Positions 6,952 through 13,775 of a stretch of 13,775 bases of DNA are shown here, piece by piece. The stretch comes from Dunaliella salina (taxonomy: Eukaryota; Chlorophyta; Chlorophyceae; Chlamydomonadales; Dunaliellaceae), in the NCBI GenBank assembly GCA_002284615.2, contig MU070293.1:28717-42491 (forward strand), read 5' to 3'. A program made the translations under genes and the position numbers. Within the stretch, counting starts at the first letter, position 1. Each line of letters begins with the position of its first letter. The notes under the pieces were generated by a model. It was not told the origin of the DNA and did no database searches. It saw only the letters and a program-made list of their open reading frames with translations.

Positions 6952-7399
6952 CCTCCATTCCGGACCACCCACTGCACCAAATTGGGCGATTTTAAGTGTT
7001 TGGAGTCCTTGTACCAATAAAAACATTATTGCAAAAAAAAAAAAATGGAGTGAAAAGACCCAGTGGTTGGTCAGATACAGGATTTCATCCATTTCCCTCC
7101 GAGAAAATCTGGCATAGGGAGTGCCAAAAAAGTCAATTTTTGACCTTCCTTCTCCCCACTTTTAATATGCAGGATGTTGGCCATGCATATAAGAGTTAAA
7201 AATGCAAGACTTTAGGAGTGAAATATGGTCCCGGGGTGGAGCTGCGGGCCATTTTAGGGTGATCTGAGGCCTGGAAAGTGATCTGGGGTCCTCTGATTTT
7301 TTTCTTTTATTTTTTGGTGAATGCAATACTTACGTGTATTAAAGTGATTGGCGTGGTTAAATTCGAGAAAGGAAACCGGGAAAGAGCATGTCTAGCGAT
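6952..7399 (+). repeat. dispersed ~440-bp repeat, copy A
   Basis: This segment aligns end to end with 11998-12435. Shared landmarks, in order, are CTCCATTCCGGACCACC, TTTGGAGTCCTT, TGGTTGGTCAGATA, CCATTTCCCT, AATATGCAGGATGTT, GGGTGATCTGAGGCC, GTGATCTGGG and TTTTTTGGTGAATG. Similarity by eye is about three quarters to four fifths, with small indels. A 13-A run lies at about 7033-7045. Both copies share a short open stretch on the minus strand (EILYLTN..WV.SLHFF), so the ancestor may have had coding potential on that strand. No terminal inverted repeats, LTRs or duplications were found, so its class is unknown. Confidence 0.85.
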
Positions 7400-7429
7400 G
7401 TAGGGGAGTTGTCCAGCTCTGGAATACTG

Positions 7430-7920
7430 CACCGCTTGAGAGCTTGACTGTGGGCACTGCCTGACAGCACAGTGGCCACTGCCTGACAGTGTGAGGTCGA
7501 CAGTGGGCACTGCCTGAGAGTGGGTACTGCCTGGCAGCACAGTGGGCACTGCCCAACAACACAGTGGGCACTGCCTGACAGCGCAGTGGGGGCACTGTCT
7601 TAGAGCGTGAGTTGGCAGTGGGGACTGCCTAACAAAGGGTTGCCTGGCAGCACAGTGGGGGCACTGCCTGACAGTGTGAGGTCGACACACAGTGGGCACT
7701 GCCCAACAACACAGTGGGCACTGCCTGACAGCACAGTGGGGGCACTGCCTGACAGTGTGAGGTCGACACACAGTGGGCACTGCCCAACAACGCAGTGGGC
7801 ACTGCCTGACAGTGCAGTGGGGGCACTGTCTTAGAGCGTGAGTTGGCAGTGGGCACTGCCTAACAAAGGGTTGCCTGACAGTGTGAGGTTGACACACAGT
7901 GGGCACTGCCTGACAGCACC
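7430..7920. repeat. CAGTGGGCACTGCCTGACAG minisatellite with 81-bp higher-order unit
   Basis: About twenty units of roughly 20 bp share CAGTGGGCACTG, which is itself an imperfect palindrome (CAGTG-GG-CACTG). Two adjacent blocks, from about 7661 and 7742, repeat in the same internal order with a period of 81 bp (GTGTGAGGTCGACACACAGT in each). The variants GTTGGCAGTGGG and CAACAAAGGG occur at both ends. Because 81 is a multiple of three and stops are rare in the unit, long frames are open on both strands (228 codons minus, 75 plus). Their Cys/Pro-rich repetitive products look like by-products of the array. Confidence 0.9.
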
Positions 7921-8700
7921 TGTCGTTTCTAACAAGCCAACAGAGCCACGGCAGGCAGTCCCCTACATGTTGATCATCCTCAAAGCATGACACACCAACA
8001 CATCACTACAATGACTACACAACACTGTATTACATTCCATCATACACTGCATCATGGTCCTGCGTCACACCAGTACGAATTACTACAATTGATTACAACA
8101 TTACACAACATCAAAGCAAACGTGAGTTAACACCTTGCTCGCATCAAATCACAGCGAGCAACTACAAAACACATCACGCTTGGAGCCGCCAAGTGTGAAA
8201 GGTGCAAGGCAGCCTCTTGTTCCTGTATTCCTATAAATGAGCCCAATTCCTGACAGGGCATCCCTCTAGCAGTCAGTGGTTTTGACGAGGACTCCTATTT
8301 CCTCGTGACCTTGCAACCTGACAGCCTGAGCAGAGGTGTTAATGCAAGTTAGCCGGTGGAAGAACCTGAGGCAGTCTACGGAGCAACAACAGGCGTGGTG
8401 TTCAAACGAAGCGCAGGTGAGCTTGGAATAAAGGGTTTGCTCTGCAAGGTCTGATGGGTGTGGGCATTGACCAGGTGTGTAAAGGAAGGTGCACGATGTG
8501 GCATGTGCGCAAAGGTAAGGGTTCATCGCAGTATATGCCTGTTCAAGGGCACCTTAGCGGATTCCAGCATGACCTCCCAGTCCCTGGGAAGACCACTGCA
8601 CCATGCAGCTTGCCATCAATGTGGCAGATGTGCAAAGGCGGGTGGTCTAGCATGCTTGCAATCCAGCAAGCCTGAAAACCAACACACTCTCAAATCTGCA
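7921..8700. other. no recognisable gene; ACA/CAT-rich then mixed sequence
   Basis: About 7990-8120 is rich in CACTACA/CATTACA words. A 7-bp hairpin, ACGAGGA (8285-8291) with TCCTCGT (8300-8306), is present. A sequence near ATGTGGCATGTGCGCAAAGG (about 8494-8513) is echoed as ATGTGGCAGATGTGCAAAGG (about 8619-8638). None of this amounts to a gene I can name. Confidence 0.4.
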
Positions 8701-8709
8701 AGTCGGCAA

Positions 8710-9175
8710 TTCTACATGCTGAGCATGCAGCATTGTAGGCTTGCAGGATTGCAAACATGCAGGATTGCAGGCTTTGCAGGCTTGCAGGACTGTGAGCATG
8801 CAAGATTACAGGCTTGCTGGGCTGCCAGCGAGCCAGGTTGCAGGCTGGCAGGATTGCAACCATGCAGAATTTCGGCTTGCAGGGTTGCAAGCATACAGGC
8901 TTGCAGGCTTGCAGGATGCGAGCATGCTCGATCACAGGCTTGCAGGATTGCCAGAACGCAGAATTCTAGGTTTGCAGGATAAAGAGCATGCAGGGTTGCA
9001 GGCTTGCCAGACTGCAAGCATGCAGAATTGTGGGCTTGCAGGATTACTGCGCAATGCAGGCTTCAGGTGTGCAGGTATGCAGGGTTGCAGGATTGTAGCA
9101 TGCAGGAAATTTCAGTTTTGTGGGCACACAGGCTTGCAGGTATGCAGGGTTGCAAGCATGCTAGTTGCAGCCAAC
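8710..9175 (+). repeat. GCAGGATTGCAAGCATGC-type minisatellite, forward-oriented half
   Basis: Short units of about 17-27 bp built from TTGCAGGCTTGCAGGATTGC and AGCATGCAGG repeat irregularly. Landmarks inside are GCAGAATTCTAGGTTTGCAG (8958-8977), GGATAAAGAGCATGC (about 8977) and AATGCAGGCTTCAGGTGTGC (about 9054-9073). Plus-strand frames up to 174 codons are open and would encode a CRIAGLQAC-type repeat peptide. The array then changes strand near 9178. Confidence 0.88.
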
Positions 9176-9179
9176 AACC

Positions 9180-9680
9180 CTGCCATCTTGCACACTCTTT
9201 ATCCAGCAAGCCTGCAATCCAGCATGGTCGCAATCCTGCAAACCTAGATTCTGCATGCTCGCCACCCTGCAAGCCGGCAATCTAGCATGCTCGCAATCCT
9301 GTTGCCTGCAATCTAGCATGCTCGCAATCCAGAAACCCTGCCATCCCGCACGCTCTTTATCCAGCAAGCCTGCAATTTAGCAAGCCTGCAATCCAGCATG
9401 AAGCAAACCTGCAAACCTAGAATTCTGCATGCTCGCAATCCTATGCGCCTGCAATCTAGCATGCTCGCATTCCTGTGCGCCTGCAATCTAGCATGCTTGC
9501 ATTCCTGTGCGCCTGCAATCCTGCGTACCTGCCAGCCTCTGTGCCCGCAAACCTGAAACCTGGATGCTACAACCCTGCAATTCTGCATGCCTGCACACCT
9601 GAGGCCTGCATTCTTTTGTGCCTGTAACGAATCAATCCTGCAAGATTGCGTTCTTCCCTGCCTGCAATCCTGCATTCCTG
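9180..9680 (-). repeat. same minisatellite, inverted half
   Basis: From about 9180 the units appear as the reverse complement: CTTTATCCAGCAAGCCTGCA, AGCATGCTCGCAATCCTGC and similar. A 21-bp block at 9408-9428 is a perfect reverse complement of 8958-8978. CTCTTTATCC is found at about 9194 and 9352, mirroring GGATAAAGAG of the left half. The left-half landmark AATGCAGGCTTCAGGTGTGC has its inverted counterpart at about 9598-9618. The order of landmarks is permuted between halves, so the array is not one simple mirror image. Confidence 0.88.
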
Positions 9681-10299
9681 CTGTTATTTGTTCTGTAGTT
9701 CTGTAGTGCAACTCGCACTCTGGCATGCAGGCATTCAGTTGCATGTAAACCAGCAAGCTTGGGGTCCAACATGCATGCCATCCTGCATCACCAAATGTGA
9801 CGACGCAGGTCGCAATAAAACCAGAGAAAATCAGTTAAAAACAATACCAGCAATGTTAATTATCTGTACAGCGTGTCCATTGAGCCATTGAGGGCAGGCT
9901 GGCAGCGCTGATTTGAACCTACCTGTGAGCATAGGGCGGCTATGCCCTCCCGATGAACAGCAATTCCTATTTAAGGCCACAGCGTGCCTCATCCAATCAA
10001 TGACAGGTTTGCAGCGCTGATTTGGACCTTAACCTGTGAGCACAGCGCAGCTGCACCCTCCCATGGGACTGCAATGCCTACGACTCCCTTACCGCACGCG
10101 GCGTCTGGCCTGCACAGACCTTTCTTTTCTCCTCTTTTCTTTTTGTTTCCTTTGACTGTAGGCAAAAGCATGCCTCATCTGTGTGATGACAGGCTGGCAG
10201 CGCTGATTTGAACCTATACCTGTGAACACAAGGCGGCGGTGCCCTCCCGGTGAAGTGCAATTTCTACTGCATGCAACGGCATGCCCCGAAAATGTACAC

Positions 10300-10316
10300 T
10301 TTTTTTTTTTTTTTTT
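10300..10316. repeat. poly(T) run of 17
   Basis: A 17-nt T run lies 26 bp left of the MITE-like element. On the minus strand it is a poly(A), which could mark the 3' end of a retrotransposed sequence pointing left. No such body is identified. Confidence 0.8.
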
Positions 10317-10342
10317 AACTCTTTACACGTCTCTAAGAACTC

Positions 10343-10545
10343 AATACCGTACAGACCCGTGACCATTATGCACCCCCTCTTTTCAGGAATTAAATTTCTT
10401 CATTACGCACACACCATTACGCACCCTAAAGTTCCGAAAAACCCCAAAATCCTACCTAATTCGCACCTTGAAACCATTTTTTGTGCATTACGCAGCCCTT
10501 GAAAAAGATATTTAATGCGTCATGATCACGGGTCGATACGGTATT
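10343..10545. mobile_element. MITE-like element with ~30-bp terminal inverted repeats
   Basis: The left end AATACCGTACAGACCCGTGA (10343-10362) pairs with the right end, whose reverse complement reads AATACCGTATCGACCCGTGA. The match continues more loosely through CCATTATGCAC/TCATGACGCAT. Internally the word ATTACGCAC, or a close variant, occurs about five times (10364-10373, 10394-10403, 10412-10421, 10457-10466, 10485-10494). The 203-bp length, inverted ends and lack of coding potential fit a non-autonomous DNA transposon. No clear flanking duplication is visible, so the exact ends and superfamily remain open. Confidence 0.65.
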
Positions 10546-10703
10546 TTATAGCAATGTAACATCCGTGCGATGACAGGCTGGCAGCGCCGATTTGAACCAT
10601 TACCTGTGAGCACATGGCGGCGGTGCCCTCTTGGGGGGGCTGCCAGTCTGATGCCGGCACTGTGCTTGAGGATGGGAAGGGGTGGCGTGTGCCCTTCTTG
10701 GGC

Positions 10704-11089
10704 AGGCGGCCCGTGCCCATGGCCTGCAGGCAAGGGCATAACGGTAACTTGCTTATAATGGCCTGATACTCATGATAATGGCATGAAAGCATACCGGCAT
10801 GAGAGCCTCAGAGAGGCTTCATATTTCCACTCGCTCAATGGCTAAGTGTTCATAATGGCTTAATAATACTGGCATGTTGGCATGAGCCTCATGCTCATAA
10901 TGGCTTCATGCTCATTATGGCTTAATCATGCTGGCGTGTTGGCGTATTGACGTAAGAGCCAGATGCTCAAAATGGCCCTATGCTCATAACTCCGGCATGG
11001 TGGCAGGATGGCACGAAAGCCTTATGCTCATAATGACCTAATGCTCATGGCCTGCAGGCGGGCGGCCTGTGCCCAAAGCCTGCGGGCGA
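10704..11089. repeat. ATGCTCATAATGGC minisatellite bounded by ~34-bp direct repeats
   Basis: Between about 10738 and 11055 the sequence is an irregular array of ATGCTCATAATGGCTTAAT and TGGCATG(TT/A)GGCATGA words. It is flanked by two direct repeats, 10704-10737 and 11056-11089, that share GGCGGCC, GTGCCCA, GCCTGC and GGCAAGG-type blocks with a handful of differences. The flanking repeats could be duplicated ends of an inserted block or simply the outermost diverged units. Confidence 0.65.
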
Positions 11090-11690
11090 GGTCCGAAGTT
11101 TTGACTGAATGTGCACGTTGTGTGCTCCTGTGACCCTCCAAAGACCTCATGGGGTGTGGTCTGATGAGACGCTGCGAGCGTCCATTATACACGGAGGAAA
11201 ACACCTGCGCGTAAGTGCCTGTTTGCAATCCTGAATTGACAGTGCGCAGGAGTTCACGCAATGGTGCGCACAGCCTGACACGGATTTGCAAATCCAGACA
11301 ACGTCTGAAAGAGGGCGGATCTTCTTGGTGCCTCACTCGTAGAGTTTGGTAAGGAGGGTTGAGAATGTGGCAAATAAGGGTCAAAGAGCCTCTTTGGGGC
11401 CTCCGTAACCCTCTATGGGCAACGTTACTAACTCGTCAGGCATGTGTCAAACAACATGTGCTTAGTGGTTTACCCCTACTAATTCCAACTGCATGCCATG
11501 GCTTATCTCAGGGCCTTGTTGGACAAGGGGCACATGAGACAGAGGTTGATACTCACACCAGACACATCACAAAAGGATAAGCAATGAAACGGTAGAGCGC
11601 TCCAGCGTCAAGGCTCAGAAACATCTGCACCTTAATTATTCCCACACAAAATGCATTGCACAACTCACAAACAGCAAGCTTTGCCAATCC
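11090..11690. other. no recognisable gene
   Basis: A minus-strand frame at 11028-11384 (118 codons) is the longest. It is Arg/Leu-rich and shows no family I recognise. A perfect hairpin GACGCT-GCG-AGCGTC lies at 11168-11182. Nothing else stands out. Confidence 0.4.
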
Positions 11691-11694
11691 GACA

Positions 11695-11850
11695 TGAACC
11701 GACGCGTGCAAGCTCAGAGCATGACTATTCCCTGGGATCCTGGCATAATTTCTCCCCTGTTTGACACGCTCACTCGGGAGCCATAGAGGGCCAGGGCGGC
11801 TGCTGCAGCAGCAAGCCTCGCAAACACCAGCACTCCCAAGAATTGGGATA
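11695..11850 (-). repeat. diverged copy of the 48-nt exon-like unit and its flanks
   Basis: This block matches about 12495-12650, including the flank CTGTTTGACACGCTCAC and the core GCTGCTGCAGCAGCAAGCCT. The 48-nt core corresponds to 11774-11821, and the GT donor position is kept (GTGAGCGTG on the minus strand). A TTG replaces the AG expected upstream, so splicing into it looks impaired. It is a dispersed copy of the tandem series at 12577-12878. Confidence 0.7.
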
Positions 11851-11997
11851 AATTCAGAGGCGGGCGACAAAGGCCTCAAACAGGGGTACTTTTGAAATGT
11901 CCATTGAGCGTAGGCAACGGCAGTTGCAATCTTTAAACTTAGCATCGAAAATAGGGTAAACTTAGCATCAAATAAACCCTATTTTTTCCCACCAAAT

Positions 11998-12435
11998 CTC
12001 CATTCCGGACCACCTACTGCACCAAAATGGGTGGTTCTTGATGATTTGGAGTCCTTTTACCAAAGGAATATCATTGCTAAAAAAATGAAGTGAAAGGACC
12101 CATTGGTTGGTCAGATATAGAATTTCAGCCATTTCCCTTAGAGAAATTGCAGCACAGGGGGTGCCAAAAAGGTCAAAAATTGACCTCATTTAATCCCGTT
12201 TTTGAATATGCAGGATGTTACCGTAAAATGTAGGGGTTGCAAATGAAAAAGAATGGATGTGAAAAATGGTCCCAGGGTGAAGCTGTGGGCCTGTTTGGGG
12301 TGATCTGAGGCCAGGAGAGTGATCTGGGAACCTCTGACTTTTATGATTTTTTGGTGAATGATGTTATATGGAATAATAATAGTTGGCATGATTGTATTTG
12401 AAAAAGAAAGCCGGAAAAGAACATTTTTAGCAACT
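11998..12435 (+). repeat. dispersed ~440-bp repeat, copy B
   Basis: This is the partner of 6952-7399, in the same orientation and about 5 kb away. It keeps all the landmarks of copy A. At about 12165-12185 it has GGTCAAAAATTGACC, a perfect inverted repeat with a 3-nt centre. Copy A has the related GTCAATTTTTGAC at the same place, so the self-complementary feature is kept while the bases changed. Confidence 0.85.
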
Positions 12436-12519
12436 TGGGCCCGTCGCCCCCCTCTGGATGAATCCGCCAGGATCGCACACTGAAAAGATTGCTTTCTTGA
12501 CGTGTTTCCACCCGAGCTC

Positions 12520-12900
12520 AGCACATGATGTTTCCTGGGCTCCTGACGCAGTTTCTCCCCTGTTTGACGCGCTTACTGGCGGACCTTCGTGGGCCAGGGT
12601 GGCTGCTGCAGCAGCAAGCCTCACCTACGCATGCACTCCCTAGAATCGAAACACTTGGGCTACAACCCCAACATGCTTCCCCCCCTTTGTTTGACGCGCT
12701 CACCTGCGGACCTTCGTGGGCCAGGGTGGCTGCTGCAGCTGCCAGCCTCACAAACACAAGCACTCCCTAGAATCAAAATACTTAGGCTACAACCCCAGCA
12801 TGCTTCCCCCCCTTTGTCTGACGCGCTCACCTACGGACCTTCGTTGGCCAGGGTGGCTGCTGCAGCAGCAAGCCTCACCTACGCAAGCAAACACAAGCTT
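12520..12900 (-). repeat. three tandem 127-bp units, each with a 48-nt exon-like core
   Basis: Cores are at 12577-12624, 12704-12751 and 12831-12878, exactly 127 bp apart. On the minus strand each reads VRLAAAAATLA(H/N)EGP plus one codon, 16 codons in all, and is followed at the same position by GT(A/G)AGCGCG. The ~79-bp spacers begin with this GT and end in TAG before the outer cores (GCGTAG). The middle core lacks that AG but has an upstream TTCTAG that would add five codons in frame. The 12831-12878 core ends in a TAG stop codon. The leucine/alanine pattern recalls HEAT or Armadillo helices, but 16 residues are too few to say. Confidence 0.7.
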
Positions 12901-13088
12901 CATGGAATTGGAACACCTCTGTCCAGGACCACACTGGACAGGATGACCCTCCCAACATGTTTCCTCCGTAATTCTGAATCCCTTGTACTCAATCAGATTC
13001 CTCTATCAACATTTTGTACTACAAGTCGGCATGCGGTTGCCTTCATTGCTGAACATCTTTGTGCCAATTGCCCCTTTGACGATCTCAC

Positions 13089-13603
13089 CTGCGGACCATA
13101 GTGGGCCAGGGTGGCTGTTGCAGCTGCCAGCCTGACCAACAACAGGGTGGGCATGTGTGCGAATGCACTGGCATGTGCTGGTGCTACAGATGCCATGGCC
13201 GAGTGTGGAGGGCTGCTGCTGCCTCCTTTGGTGCCCGAAGCTTTGGTGTCGGTGGGAAGGGTGGAAGGGGCATGTCCTACTGCAGGCTTCACGCCGTGTG
13301 CTTTGCTTCCATGCGGCTGAGCACTTGTTGCTGGAGCCACAGCATCTGTTGGTGGTGGCTGAGTCATAGCCACTGCTTCTGGTGCCGCTGCTGATGTAGC
13401 AGATGCAGCATGACCATTTACTACTGCTGTGGCTGAGGGTTTACCACGACCATCTGGTGATGCTGTGGTTGAGGTGCCATGACTACTTGTTGCTGCTGTG
13501 GTTGAGGTACCATGACCTTTTGGTGCGACAATAGTTGAGGTGCTGTGAGTACTTGTTGCTGCTGCAATTGAGCTGCTGCGACCACCCGGCAGCAATAGAG
13601 CCC
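13089..13603 (-). CDS. possible host exon: Ser/Thr/Ala-rich repeats ending in the VRLAAA unit
   Basis: The minus-strand frame is open from beyond 13628 down to about 12993. A likely acceptor is the CAG at about 13603 after a C/T-rich stretch. A likely donor is CAG|GTGAGATCG at 13089/13088, so the exon would be about 13603-13089. It encodes a low-complexity chain with 11-residue repeats (HGTSTTAATSS, HGTSTTASPDG, HSTSTIVAPKG) and an Ala/Pro/Lys-rich stretch. It ends VRLAAATATLAHYGPQ, the same 16-residue unit as the tandem cores further along the minus strand. A second frame over the 33-nt repeats is also open and Gln-rich, so the frame is not certain. Product and function are unknown. Confidence 0.4.
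13458..13589 (-). repeat. 33-bp tandem repeat, four units
   Basis: Units start at 13458, 13491, 13524 and 13557 with exact 33-bp spacing. They share TG(C/A)TGCTGTGGTTGAGGT and CCATGAC on the plus strand. Because 33 is a multiple of three, the repeat keeps the minus-strand frame and gives an 11-residue Ser/Thr/Ala/Gly repeat. Confidence 0.8.
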
Positions 13604-13674
13604 AGAGGCTGTGGACACAGGCGCGCACAGTGTCCAGGGGGACAGGGTGGCGGGCGGCACGGCGTGGGGAGAAG

Positions 13675-13675
<1 letters not shown>

Positions 13676-13721
<46 letters not shown>

Positions 13722-13729
13722 CGTGCGTG

Positions 13730-13775
<46 letters not shown>
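13676..13775. repeat. (TG)n microsatellite
   Basis: About 100 bp of TG dinucleotide run to the window edge, broken by a few CG steps (CGTGCGTGCG near 13717-13728). It may lie in an intron upstream of the minus-strand exon at 13089-13603. Confidence 0.97.

Larger units (their letters stand above)
9893..10635. repeat. four copies of a ~65-bp unit (GATGACAGGCTGGCAGCGCTG...)
   Basis: Copies lie at about 9895-9955, 10001-10062, 10185-10250 and 10569-10635. The consensus is TGACAGGCTGGCAGCGCTGA, then TTTGAACCT, 2-4 variable bases, ACCTGTGAGCACA and GGCGGCGGTGCCCTCCCG. Spacing is irregular (about 106, 184 and 384 bp). The last gap contains a MITE-like insertion and the third contains a C/T-rich tract. 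On the minus strand the unit carries GGTTCAAATC, close to the tRNA B-box consensus, so a tRNA-related SINE is conceivable. No convincing A-box or cloverleaf is visible. Confidence 0.75.

Noticed and set aside
7307..7993. 228-codon minus-strand ORF, Cys/Pro-rich
   Set aside because: It is almost entirely the minisatellite read in one frame, and other frames on both strands are equally open. Nothing beyond the array resembles a protein.
8741..9247. 168-codon plus ORF (and 147-codon minus ORF at 9313-9756) with CRIAGLQAC repeats
   Set aside because: Both are readings of the same minisatellite in its two orientations. Open frames follow from the repeat composition.
10569..10635. tRNA gene on the minus strand
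   Set aside because: Only a B-box-like word is present. The T-stem does not pair and no acceptor or anticodon arm can be drawn.
11158..11202. Hammerhead-ribozyme-like CTGATGA next to a perfect hairpin and a later GAAA
   Set aside because: In a hammerhead, GAAA must follow stem II directly. Here about 14 nt separate them, and stems I and III cannot be drawn.
11028..11384. 118-codon minus-strand ORF as a host gene
   Set aside because: No family resemblance; it overlaps the end of a minisatellite and has no visible intron or start context.
13676..13775. Telomeric repeat at the right edge
   Set aside because: It is plain TG dinucleotide with CG interruptions, not a TTTAGGG/TTTTAGGG-type telomere motif.

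Overview
The window looks like nuclear DNA from a eukaryote, most likely a green alga (chlorophyte, perhaps Chlamydomonadales-like). There are no bacterial-style genes, operons or ribosome binding sites. Most recognisable coding capacity belongs to decayed retrotransposons, minisatellites are abundant, and one locus has GT..AG intron-like spacing around repeated short exon-like units. An ambiguous base at 1636 fits a draft assembly. The lineage call is inference from the style of the retroelements and the CTGCTGCAG-rich repeats. No complete, intact host gene can be supported.

Layout. 1-520: an ~82-bp tandem array and GC-rich hairpins, possibly inside a long terminal repeat. 521-2229, minus strand: the 3' half of a Ty3/gypsy pol gene (RNase H tail, linker, integrase, C-terminal module) in three frames. 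2228-2510, plus strand: the 3' end of a non-LTR retrotransposon with a restriction-like endonuclease. About 2545-5260, plus strand: a second, longer copy of the same kind of element (RNase H, CCHC zinc motif, PD-(D/E)XK endonuclease, 3' UTR). It is interrupted by two insertions of an unrelated L1-like family, at 2834-3201 (antisense) and 3468-3969 (sense). The second insertion itself carries a third family member at 3641-3789 (antisense). All three have target-site duplications of 14, 14 and 16 bp and share a 3' end built on CTTGTAAAC. This gives a readable order of events.

5260-6950 has little I can name apart from a weak minus-strand ORF, a possible small insertion near 6294-6444 and an inverted repeat at 6798-6906. 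6952-7399 and 11998-12435 are two copies of one dispersed ~440-bp repeat. 7430-7920 is a CAGTGGGCACTG minisatellite with an 81-bp higher-order unit. About 8710-9680 is a second minisatellite whose units switch strand near 9178, so the two halves are inverted relative to each other. 9893-10635 holds four copies of a ~65-bp unit, and a MITE-like element with ~30-bp terminal inverted repeats lies at 10343-10545. About 10738-11055 is an ATGCTCATAATGGC array bounded by direct repeats.

The right end, 11695-13603, may hold part of a minus-strand host gene: a Ser/Thr/Ala-rich exon with 33-nt repeats, followed by five dispersed copies of a 48-nt exon-like unit, each meeting a conserved GT donor. A (TG)n microsatellite closes the window.

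The main value of the window is its stratigraphy of nested retrotransposons, the restriction-like endonuclease LINE domains, and the strand-inverted minisatellite.
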